Assembly: GCA_022385805.1 (NCBI GenBank) | Contig: MU277673.1 | Location: 492,511 to 556,510 of the forward strand | DNA from: Pilatotrama ljubarskyi | Lineage: Eukaryota; Basidiomycota; Agaricomycetes; Polyporales; Polyporaceae | Length of the DNA stretch: 64,000 nt | Direction: 5' to 3' | Part shown: in pieces, positions 23,048 through 32,070 of the stretch | How the letters are laid out: each line of letters begins with the position of its first letter | How positions within the stretch are numbered: position 1 is the first letter of the stretch | Translations under genes and position numbers: made by a program | Notes under the pieces: generated by a model | What the model saw: only the letters and a program-made list of their open reading frames with translations | Told to the model about the DNA's origin: nothing | Database searches by the model: none

Positions 23048-23622
23048 TTACAGGAGTGCGAGTGCCGCTCTAGCGTTCGATGTAGAGGCGATCTGGTATG
23101 TATGGGACAGCAAAACCGACAGGGAGGACGTCCAACGCTCAGGTAGATGGAAGACAAAGAGGAAATCTGGATGCTTCTGGCCGTCTGGACGAGACGGTCC
23201 TGTATGCGATAATTAGCCACGGGGCCTCGTGAGTTTAGTAGGCGAACTCACCTTGGTCATGAAGTGCAGTGGAGATGCTCAGGCATTTCCTGCGACAACG
23301 CGACTGCTGCTCAACTGCCGATGTGGACTCCGTGCGTAGTCGTGCGCATGGATACCTGGGGTGGAAGAGGCGTCATCGTTTAGACCGGTGCGTCCTGCAA
23401 GAATCGGTCAGTCTGACCTTGCGTCCTGAAGGACCTGCCGGAGTCTCTCGGCACGGAACGTGATCTACCTGATGTTGGTGGTGTCGCCGACTTGTCCCTG
23501 TTGCCGCCATCCTCCATGGACTGGCGGACAAGGTCCCACTGGCGGAGCGTGTATGCAGCGAGTTCGCGCGAGTAGCGCGCCTTCCGTGCCTCAATAGACT
23601 GAGTGTCGCGAGAGCTGGTCAT
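23048..23622 (-). CDS. Small hypothetical protein, four exons
   Basis: From ATG 23622 the sequence reads MTSSRDTQSIEARKARYSRE and AAYTLRQWDLVRQSMEDG, then passes through three introns with good GT...AG ends, all phase 1 (after PTS, after SSTP and after LHDQ). The spliced frame stays open to a TAA at 23048 and ends GQKHPDFLFVFHLPERW followed by a short helical tail. About 135 residues. Consistent intron phase and a frame that stays open across three splices support a real gene, but I do not recognise the family and the function is unknown. The first exon alone could also be a longer unspliced frame. Confidence 0.45.
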
Positions 23623-24806
23623 CTTGGGAGTCTCGAGAAGGCGATTGAGGGATGAGTACGAGGGACAGAGCGGATGTTGTGTCTAGAATTTGTGAGGTTG
23701 TGCCAGGAAAGTTACGAGGGATTTATACGCTGGCCATACGGGGAGAGCATGATGTTATGCGGCGACGGACTCCTTCGAATCCACTGCAATGCACCACTAC
23801 GGGTAAAGGCTGGATGACGACAATGAGCCAAATCCGGCAGGTTTACAAGTTCAAGTGGATCGCGCCTGCCCGATCCGGATGTCACACGCGCCAAGCGCTC
23901 TGTGGCACTCGGAGTCGCGCTTCGAGCTCCCCCCCGAAACGCATCATACATCGCTTTTCTAACCTCCGCCATCACGCTCTGGGGCCTCGACATGCCTCTC
24001 CGGCGTCGCATGGCCGCTATCTAGTTCGAGCTTCTTTCACCCCATAGGACATTTCACACATCAGTGCTCGGGGACAGCACCCCTACCCAACGGTAGTTTC
24101 CACACGCGGCCGAGAGGTTTGTGAGTTGTCGTCTCTTCTGAGTCGTAAAGTTACCCCGGCCCCGATCATATTGACGATCAACGCTGCGACTCCAACGGGG
24201 CTGCCTCCAGAGCCTCCGCAGTATGGGTGTGGCACGGTGCTTCTCGTGAGGAGCTACTAGAAGGCTTCTAACCAGCAGAACGCCCTGTCCAGACTCCAGA
24301 TATATACAGCGGGAAATGCACCATGAGTACCCTATGGCGTCCAGAGAGGACTCGCTGCTGAATTACTGCTGACGTCAAGCACTGCAAGGCCTGGCAGTCG
24401 TTCACACATCACGCACATGGCGAGCGCTCGAGGCAGATGGGGCGATCCAAACCAGCTCTGTTATACTACAGCGACGACAGCTATGGCGACATAAGGATAC
24501 GAATATACAAAGGGGAATCCAGACCAGCGCAGTATGAAGACAAAGGAGGGATGCGGGGAAGTAGTGATTACAAGTTGCCTAGGGAATACCGAAGTCCAGT
24601 GTTCGACACAGCAGAAGATTCATGCTACACATTCGACCAGCAATGGAAACAGTGATGGGGGACGGAGTAGAGCGCCAAGCGCGATGTAGGGTAAAAGTGT
24701 CTTGTGATTTTCGTGGATTTTCATGAAGGGCGTTTTGAACGTGACCAAGCACGTACGGGTCATGGAACTCGTCCAGAGGAAGATGCGAAAGGGAGAGGAC
24801 ACACGC
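23623..24806. other. Intergenic region, no supported gene
   Basis: Between the small hypothetical gene and the 3' end of the BTG/Tob gene. A 72-codon plus-strand frame at 24437-24655 has no family resemblance. A T-loop-like string (ttcgaatcc, about 23773) lacks pairing arms. Nothing is supported here. Confidence 0.4.
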
Positions 24807-25820
24807 TCAAGCGCGCAGTGGGCGCCAGGTGGTGCTGGTGGCCTTCGGCGCGGCAGCCGGCTTGGTCTTCGCCGCAGCACCAAGCATCACACCCCCAGTG
24901 AGCACGGTAGTCTTGCCACCGTCGTAGTTCGTGACCGCCGTCTTGGAGGAGTCAACGAACACACGCGCCTGACGGGCTCGCTCACGACGGGAGAGCTTGA
25001 ACTTGGGCTTCTCGTCCGAGGGAAGTGTGGACGCCTGGGAGATGGTGGTGGCGGAGCCGAACGAGTCGGTGCTCTCGATGGAAGAGAAGGTGAAGCCGGA
25101 GCTCGAGCTGGAGGAACTCGAGCGCGAGTGCGAAGAAAGCGTGGATACCGTCGACATCGGGGAGGATGTGATGGAGCGCGGAGGAGTAGGGACCTGCGGG
25201 AACTCGCTGAGGATGGGGGTGAGCCATGTGGGCTCGCGGACCTCATCGGCAATGAGAGCAAAGAGCTCGTCGTCGGCTTCATCAACCTCGAGGAGCTGCT
25301 GCGCGTAGGTCTTCGTGGGCTTGGCACACACCGCACGAGCAGCAGCCTGCGCCTGCAGCTGCGCATCGAGGCGAGCCTCCTTCTCCACGGCGGCCGTCTT
25401 CTGCTCGACCTTTCCAGCGTCCTCCGACCAGATAGTGAAGAACTTGCCAACCTTGCCAGCGTCCCAATTGCCGAAGCGAACCGAGACGCAGCCGGGGTCG
25501 ATGAAGAGATCGAACTCAAAGTTGCCGAGCAAAGCGATCCACTCGGACCATTCAACGCCTGCAGACTTGCAAGCGTTGTAGACAGCCCGAGGAGGGACGC
25601 CGAAGGGAGAGAGCGTGAGGCAGCGACGGCCAGAACCGCGGAGGGGCTCGGACGGCACCCAGGAGGAAGAGTACTGAGCGGTGAGGTTCGCCTCGAGCGC
25701 GAGCTGGAGCTTGATGATGGTCACAGCCGAGTAACGAGCGATAAGGGGGCGCGTAATGTAGGTGATAGCCTGAGCGAGAGCGACGGAGAGCGAACCGAAT
25801 GCGACGTTGGAAGCGGCCAT
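24807..25820 (-). CDS. BTG/Tob (APRO) domain protein
   Basis: A single uninterrupted frame of 337 codons from ATG 25820 (MAASNVAFGSLSVALAQAI; context CGCAATGG). The N-terminal 130 residues match the BTG/Tob fold: a first helix region LIARYSAVTIIKLQLALEAN, box A with SSWVPSEPLRGSGRRCL, then VYNACKSAGVEWSEWIALL and LFIDPGCVSVRFGNW, equivalent to the vertebrate LWVDP-x-EVS-R-GE segment. Animal BTG/Tob proteins bind the Caf1 deadenylase and slow proliferation. The rest is disordered, with an alanine-rich stretch, a serine run (SSHSRSSSSSSSSG) and the basic KPKFKLSRRERARQARVFVD. The frame stays open upstream to an ATG at 26030, but that leader has no family character and I take it as 5' untranslated. 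It is intronless, unlike its neighbours. The family call rests on pattern similarity. Confidence 0.68.
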   Translation of the reverse strand: MAASNVAFGSLSVALAQAITYITRPLIARYSAVTIIKLQLALEANLTAQYSSSWVPSEPLRGSGRRCLTLSPFGVPPRAVYNACKSAGVEWSEWIALLGNFEFDLFIDPGCVSVRFGNWDAGKVGKFFTIWSEDAGKVEQKTAAVEKEARLDAQLQAQAAARAVCAKPTKTYAQQLLEVDEADDELFALIADEVREPTWLTPILSEFPQVPTPPRSITSSPMSTVSTLSSHSRSSSSSSSSGFTFSSIESTDSFGSATTISQASTLPSDEKPKFKLSRRERARQARVFVDSSKTAVTNYDGGKTTVLTGGVMLGAAAKTKPAAAPKATSTTWRPLRA

Positions 25821-26202
25821 TGCGATAGAAAGCGTGTAGTGGTTGAGAAAGTGAGGGTTGATGCTGATGAAGCGATTGCTGTGAGCAGTGAAGGCTGTGA
25901 TCGACCTGCGATGAGAATGCGCGGTAGGTTGCTCGCTGAATGGGATGCGAAGGATATCGAGATGATGCTGCGATGAGACGATGGAACGTAGTCGTGTAGC
26001 GTGAGGCAGTCGAGTCGAGTCGAGATTCAACTTGTAAAGAAAGTCTAAATGGATCAGATTAGCATCCAGTAGATGTGTTGCAACGACTCCGGAAGCGTTA
26101 CTGACCTAACAAGAGCTGGCCTGGAAGAGGGACTGAGAAGGGGAGAGAGGCTGGTGGAACCAGTGTCCGGGGTGAGGAAACGGTATTTGGGATCGAGTAC
26201 CG

Positions 26203-26210
26203 TACTTATA
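26203..26210 (-). promoter_or_regulatory. Possible TATA box of the BTG/Tob gene
   Basis: The minus strand reads TATAAGTA about 380 bp upstream of the chosen ATG, which would imply a long leader. A weak, position-based call. Confidence 0.25.
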
Positions 26211-26400
26211 GCCTGGACCCGCATGTGGACGGCGTCTGCTGAGGACAATGGGGCTGAAGGGCGAGAGCCGCGTAGCGAAGCGAGAACAAAAGGGCTTGCA
26301 AGCAACAAAAGCCATCCTCAACACTTGCCTATTTGGGGCACAAGGCGCATATGCTGCCGTGTTTCATCGGCACGTGCTCGAGCGCCGGACGCTTTCCCTC

Positions 26401-27074
26401 AGGACCCCTGGCAATGAGTGGGTATGCCTGTTCCTAATCCGGACGGAACAGGCCTCTTCGGACGGCCTATGCCTGTGCCAGTCCGGACAAATCGCAACTT
26501 TAGCGCCCGAAGCCCTGTGGCATTTGTCCGGACGCTGGAGGCCAACACCCCCGCCATGCCTGTGCCCAGTCCGGACATCCTTGGGCGTCTCCGGGCTTCA
26601 GGCCGGGCAGTCGGCCCTACTGAGGCTCTCCATCGGGATACCCCCGGCCGGATTGCCCCCTATGGTCGACCTGCTGACCGATTCTCTCCGTTCTTACGGG
26701 CAATTTCTCGCTGATTTTCACTCTAATGTATAGTCGCTCTGGCAGGCGAGCGCCCGGATGAGAGCATGCTCTCGAGGCCGGGAGGCCTGTTCATCTACCA
26801 CCCACCGTATTGCTCTGCGCCCTCGCGAGAAGGCACTCTTAGGCTGCCGATTCATTCTGTATTACTTTTTATCGCGCTAGTAGTAAGACATACAGGATAC
26901 GCGAGGCCTGTTCAAGCGTTGTGCAGGTAGTCCGGACACGGTGGCCCCGGAGACCCCCTATGCCTGTGCCAGTCCGGACGTTTACGAGCGCTTACTAGGC
27001 CTGTTCCCTACGGACATTTTCGTCAAAATCGCCTGACCCCGGAACAGGCCTCTCCCCCCATTGCCAGGGGTCCT
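26401..27074. mobile_element. Non-autonomous DNA transposon with 8-bp target-site duplication
   Basis: A 674-bp element. Its left end AGGACCCCTGGCAATG (26401-26416) is repeated as a perfect inverse complement at 27059-27074. Allowing substitutions, the inverted ends extend to 34 bp (26401-26434 and 27041-27074; 29 of 34 match, no gaps), closing with GCCTGTTCC. The element is flanked on both sides by the same 8 bases TTTCCCTC (26393-26400 and 27075-27082), a perfect target-site duplication. Inside, an exact 22-bp direct repeat (26467-26488 and 26958-26979, core GCCTGTGCCAGTCCGGAC) has a third copy with one inserted base (about 26555-26576), and CCGGAC occurs at least six times. It has no transposase. 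An 8-bp duplication fits the hAT superfamily (also P and Merlin); the end sequence is not a classical hAT end. Confidence 0.9.
26426..26453. repeat. Subterminal hairpin in the left end of the element
   Basis: GCCTGTTCC (26426-26434) pairs with GGAACAGGC (26445-26453) around a 10-base loop. The right end has the matching arrangement AGGCCTGTTCC (26997-27007) with GGAACAGGCCT (27041-27051). Both ends can therefore fold as hairpins as well as pair with each other. Confidence 0.75.
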
Positions 27075-27950
27075 TTTCCCTCCTGGAGAACAATTGCAGG
27101 CCGCCCGATGTACCTCCCGGCACAGCCTGAATTCATTGTTCGTCGAGGAACCGTCGCTAGCTGCGTCGAACTTGGGTGTGCTACATTCGAAGTTGATGCA
27201 ATTTGTTTGCCAGTGCGTTCAATACAATTACACTCGCCATCTCGGTCTCCTACCAAGCTTCTGACTTCCGTCCATGTTCTTGCTCAAGTTGTAATTACGA
27301 CACGCAGCGAGAGTGCAGGCATAACGACTCCAGACTACTTACCAGAGGCAGAAGCGTGTACCACTTGGCTTTGCAAACAGGACTCACCCGCTCATACTAC
27401 GGTTCATCTCCTCGTACCTGGGAAGACTAACAGCATTCCCTTCTTACGTGGCTAACCGCACAATCCCTGGACTTCGTATTCTGGGACATTAATGATCTCA
27501 ATGCACGGAAAGTGCAAGTTGTCGCCGCCTACTCTGATATCCGACACGAGCGTGGGGAGGTTCACAGTGCCATTCGCGCGACAGGATACATGCTGCTCCA
27601 GGATTCCTAGTGAAGCCCAAAACAAGCAGTAATCTAAGCCTAGGAGTCAACTAGTCAAGTGTTGCTGAGCATTGGAGTCTAGAGCCGGGTTATTGCAGGA
27701 GCCGTCGGTGAGAGTAGTGTGTGAGTCGAGCGAGGGGAACTGGTCTCGGAGGAGAACGGCAAAGGCGCAAAGAAGCGCCTGTTCAGCCACCCGGGGGCAG
27801 TAATTTTCAATCCCCGACCGTTAGTCAGGACGACCTAGCAAACCTTATTCCAACCCTCAATCCACGCAGGTCGACCTCGGCGTCGTGCAAAAATCCACTC
27901 CCTTCCGTCGCTGACCGTCTCTTCCTACAGTACCCTCCGCTCCGCGCAAA
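27075..27950. other. Region between the transposon and eS27
   Basis: No gene recognised. The last 150 bases are rich in C and T (for example ctccgctccgcgc before the start), as expected for a ribosomal-protein promoter and leader. Confidence 0.4.
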
Positions 27951-28388
27951 ATGGTACGCATATGCTTACTTCTTCGCGACTTGCGCATCTTTGGACTGTG
28001 CGTTGATACTGATACCGTGCGGTGTACCAGACTCTCGCCGTCGACCTTCTCAACCCCTCGCCCGAGTCGGAGAAGCGCAGGCACAAGCTCAAGCGTCTTG
28101 TGCAGTCCCCCAACTCCTACTTCATGGACGTGAAGTGCCCTGGTACGACTCAGTGATCATACTTGCGAGGAACCTGCTCAAGACATGTTTATCAGGCTGC
28201 TTCGCTATCACGACCGTCTTCTCGCACGCACAGACCGTTGTGCTTTGCGCTGCGTGTGGCAGCGTCCTCTGCCAGCCGACTGGTGGTAAGGCGAGACTCA
28301 CGGAGGGTACGTTCAGCGGATAATTTTGCCCCTATCATCGACTTATGTAGCCGTCTGTGCAGGGAGCTCGTACCGTCGGAAGAACTGA
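27951..28388 (+). CDS. 40S ribosomal protein eS27 (S27)
   Basis: Zinc-binding protein of the small ribosomal subunit. Four exons by splice signals and frame: 27951-27953, 28031-28142, 28196-28306 and 28363-28388, giving 83 residues, the usual length. Exon 1 is the ATG alone; the intron starts at the next base (GTACGC). The protein reads [40 protein letters not shown] and [20 protein letters not shown], and ends SSYRRKN. The C-P-G-C and C-A-A-C pairs form the C4 zinc finger. A start codon isolated by an intron is common among ribosomal-protein genes and means that exon 1 is invisible to simple ORF searches. Confidence 0.95.
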
Positions 28389-28753
28389 GTGGCCTATCCG
28401 GCTCCTGGGTCCTCGTCACTCTCCCTTTCCATGCAGTACATAGCCGCCTGGATTATCGCATCGATGTCTCACCACGCTTTCTGTCATGCTCGAGAAGCTC
28501 TCTACTGCGGGTAGTGTATACTTACGCAATCCATTCCTCGATCTCCCGCATTCCTGCTGAGCTCCAGGTACCGTGTCAGGGTCACCATTAGGGCGTGAAG
28601 GGGCGATATACATTATGTGTGTGAAGTACAGTATACGGCATTATATGCAAGTCATGTCCCAAACACACAGCCTACGAGCACGAGTCCCACCGTGTAATCC
28701 GCGGAAGGTCTCCGAGCACAGTGTCATTGAAGGCGCCTGGCGTAGGACATCCT
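28389..28753. other. Convergent 3' intergenic region
   Basis: Lies between the eS27 stop and the stop of the thioesterase gene on the other strand. It holds their 3' untranslated regions; no gene is seen. Confidence 0.45.
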
Positions 28754-30210
28754 TCACAGCTTCGTCGCAGGATATGAAGGTTCCTCTCTGTCATCTACGC
28801 GAACTACGCCCTCCTGGTTGCACACGGCAACAAGAGTTCCGGAGGGAGTGTACATCTGGTCGAAGTGAGCGGAGCGCAATAACCCAGAGCGGGGTGACTT
28901 ACTCTGCCGTGCACTGACGCTCGCCCACTAGCAGCACGTTCGCTGATGATCTTGCAGAGCGTCAGGACAGGCTAATAGCTCTTTGCACTGCGAAGTACTC
29001 ACAACGTATAGTAGCCAGTCACCGCAGTCAAAATCATCGCTGATACTAGTCAGCATAGAGCATTGTGCCAATCGCCAATATGCACTCACTCGTAGAAGCT
29101 TATATTATGATCTAGGGAAGTCTGTCGAGCGTTTGCTTTGAGCAGAGCGGGCCAGTGGAAGCAGTTACGAGACTGACCTGCATGACGACCTTCGTGGGCC
29201 CTTTGCCCCCCTGATTCAGTTGGGTCAAGGTTCGCCGAGCAGCGCTGATGCTGCAAAAAGAGGCATGAGCACCGCTCGAATGGACAGCGAACCGAGGACA
29301 TAAGCATACAATTGTGAATCCGATATGTAACTGAGGATGCACTGTACGCGACACCAAATGAGAACGAGCTCGGACGACACCGAGATGCAGAGGACTACCC
29401 GCCTTCTGGAAAGCCGGATCATAGCGCACAGGGGTGTTGCGCGCCTTATGCCAGTATAGGAAAACGGGAATGCCGTCCTTAGACTCTCTGACTCCAGCTA
29501 GTTTCACCTCGATGGGACTGCGACGACGTTCCTGCCAGTGTCATCATAAGCACGACTATGCAGAGGCCTAGCACATGCTCATACCTCCAGGGCGGTGAGA
29601 CAGAAGTCCTTGACTCTCTCGTCCGTTGTCTCCTTGAACAACCTTTCGTAGATGAGTTCAATGCCTTCACAAGCTTCTGGAGCCGGGACATTCGGAGGCA
29701 TAGGAAGTTGGAAGGTAGGTTGCCGGGGCTCTGGGCGCTGGAAAGAGCAGAGCATGATGAAGATGGTACGTCCCCGTTGTACTGCACGGACGGAGCGGGT
29801 AGCATAGGAGCGCCCATCTCGTACACGATCCACATTATATAGAATGGGCACAGAGGCGGATGCACTAAGGAGGAAATAGCACTGTGCTTTGTTAGGAGGT
29901 GTAACCTGCAGCAGGAAGTCGAGGGTCGCTACTCACATGTAAGGACTGTCGGCACCGCAGCCGGACAGACTACTTGTCAGGTCGGGTACTATCAGGATCA
30001 TACGAATTGACGTACGTGCAGGCTGAACGCAGGATCAACGCAGTTGTTGGCAGACACTAATGCCTGCGAGATGACCTGTCCTCCGAATACGCCTCTGGCC
30101 CGCACAGGCAAGTACAATGTCTTGGACCGATACAAGTTGACGTCGAGCTGTTCCACCTCCAGGGCGGATGAGATTTGCTCGTGGTTCCATTGGCTGTCAG
30201 ATTCGGACAT
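28754..30210 (-). CDS. Acyl-CoA thioesterase, ACOT8/TesB type (peroxisomal)
   Basis: Hydrolyses acyl-CoAs to free acid and CoA by a double hotdog fold. From ATG 30210 (MSESDSQWNHEQISSALEV) the sequence gives LDVNLYRSKTLYLPVRARGVFGGQVISQALVSAN, the family start. Then come LYNVDRVRDGRSYATRSVRAVQRGRTIFIMLCSFQRPEP, IEVKLAG, HNISFY, DDFDCGDWLLYV and finally MYTPSGTLVAVCNQEGVVRV. Several introns interrupt it, including one that separates SFY from DDFD. The protein ends in TKL, a weak but plausible C-terminal peroxisomal targeting signal related to SKL. An in-frame ATG at 30252 would add 14 residues (MLLARLLSSRSFLP), so a second, mitochondrial-type start cannot be excluded. It joins PMP24 and Pex19 as the third peroxisomal gene of the window. 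Confidence 0.88.
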
Positions 30211-30566
30211 TGGCAAGAAGGAGCGGCTAGAGAGCAAGCGAGCGAGAAGCAACTGGCGTCGACACCGGTGTCTGGTAGTTTCGTCTGGCTTTTATACAGC
30301 AAGAAACGAGGTGCAACTCATCACCGTGCAGTGCGCTGCGAACGGCTCGGGTTTTGCGGGACGCACGCAGTGATCGGCGCCGGCAATGCAGGTCACCGGA
30401 TGCCGGTAGACAGGGCTCCCACTGGCCTACCGTAGACGTACGACGCCGTACTGTATAACGACCTATAACGACTTCCATGCCGTCTGGATCCTACCAATAC
30501 CACATTGTATGTTCCATGGCACTGACGTATGGCGATAGCAGCTCTCCTGAGAAAGCGGCTTGTGCT

Positions 30567-31726
30567 TCAGAACTCCTCTACGTCGATGCTGAATCCACAC
30601 TCGTGACATATCTGCTTCCCTACACCGTTAGCATCCTTCTCTACCAGGCCGAAGACGTGTTTGTGTTCCTGGTCCTTGCGCTTCTGCCAGACCGTTTCCC
30701 TGGTGCGTCGACGCAGCTCCTTCAGACCCTCCTCGAATTTCTTGTTCTTCTTCTTTTTCTTCTCGTCGACTCGTCGCTGCCACTCGGCGTCCAGGGCTTC
30801 AGGAGAACCCCACTTCTTCCACGCGAAGTCTTCCACTTGGCACCGCAGAAAGAGCATCATGTTCGCAAACGTGGATTTATGCGGATTCGCTTTCAGGAGA
30901 TGGGGCATAAGCTCCTGATCTCGTAGTTCCGCTGGGAGAGCTATTAGCAGCACTTCAGCCGACTGCGCATGAACGTGTCTCACCATCCGTTAACAGATAG
31001 TCCTGCGTACCAATGTCAGCGTCGATGCAAGTACGCCTCACGTAGAAGCCTTACCTCTTTACACTCAGTCTTCGTCAGAAGGCTGTATTTCTCCGGCTTC
31101 TCGTTCTTGCATTTGTTGCAGACAAGACAGCCGAAAACCTTCTTGTATGTCTGGTCAATGTCCATAGAGTTACATTCGTTACAGCGAGGATTAAGCTTCG
31201 GGTCAAGGAATATCGCTGATGCGAGATCAACCACATATCTTAAACGGCAGGCATGGTGAGACTCACGAGGCTCTAGATTCTGCATCGCTCTCTGCCGTTC
31301 TCGTTCCTTCTCCTTCGCTCGGACCTCTTCATCTATCTCCTTGCCATCCTCAACCAGGAAGCCTCCCTTAGAGTTAACCATCTTCGAGAGGTCATACTCG
31401 AAGTATTTTCCTAACCGAGAGTCACGCTTGAGCTTCGGCGGGGGTTTGGGAGCAGTCGGAGAGGTAGATGTCGCAGGTACGACGCCGAGAGGGCGCTTGC
31501 CGTTCACATTGGTCGACGAGGAAGAGAACGCTTGTCCCTCTCGCTCGCGTTGCCTAGCCTTGGCTGATATCCGTTGAGTACGCCAGCGAGTGAGTCAGCT
31601 GCATACCCCACCTTTCAGCCGGTTGAGCTCTATCCGCTTGACCTGCTCGGGCGTCAAGTCCAGGTTCTGAGGTTCCCGCGGAGGAGGGGTGGTATATCGG
31701 GAGCTAGAGGCACCTGGGGTGTCCAT
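30567..31726 (-). CDS. DNA repair protein XPA/Rad14
   Basis: Damage-verification and scaffold protein of nucleotide excision repair. ATG 31726 starts MDTPGASSSRYTTPPPREPQ and LDLTPEQVKRIELNRLK, a basic N-terminal helix also found in XPA. The centre holds GKYFEYDLSKMVNSKGGFLV and the C4 zinc finger CNECNSMDIDQTYKKVFGC...CNKC (C-x2-C...C-x2-C, around 31110-31190), then EKYSLLTKTECKEVRLL. After an intron the DNA-binding part continues with DELRDQELMPHLLKANPHKSTFANMMLFLRCQVEDFAWKKWGSPEALDAEW and a lysine-rich helix (DEKKKKKNKK). It ends HVFGLVEKDANGVGKQ and HECGFSIDVEEF. The final CHECGF is an extra cysteine pair seen in fungal Rad14 proteins. Confidence 0.95.
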
Positions 31727-32070
31727 GTCACCGAGCAGTTTCAATGTGTCCCTCAACTCAGAGTGTGGGGATTCAGGCCGTTGGGACCAAGTCTGAGCAA
31801 GTACAGCTGGTCGTGTTAGCCGGCTGGAGAGGAAGCTCAGCCACATCCGCGTCGCGCACTTAGTCAGTCGAGCAACGTGTGACCACCGCGTGACGTCACG
31901 AGGACAATGGGGCGTCGTGACTAGGTCTACTGAACGCGAGCGCGAGGTTAAAGCCAAATGCGAAGGCGGGCGAGGGGAACTCATCGTGCCAAAGAACATT
32001 ATCACATCCTGAGTACAGCAGAGAGCGTAGTAGCACAAATCAGGCAAAGCAGGAAGAGGACTCCTACGCG

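Noticed and set aside
23760..23800. tRNA-like T-loop string ttcgaatcc
   Set aside because: Flanking bases do not pair as a T-stem and no acceptor, D or anticodon arm can be built.
24723..25976. A 417-codon plus-strand open frame
   Set aside because: It lies antisense to the BTG/Tob gene and arises from its GC-rich codon use; the sense frame has family motifs, this one has none.
26248..26733. 161- and 98-codon frames inside the 674-bp element
   Set aside because: They cross the element border or its repeats and show no transposase motif; the element is non-coding.
30730..30780. CTT-rich microsatellite-like tract
   Set aside because: It encodes the lysine-rich helix of XPA/Rad14, so it is coding low complexity.
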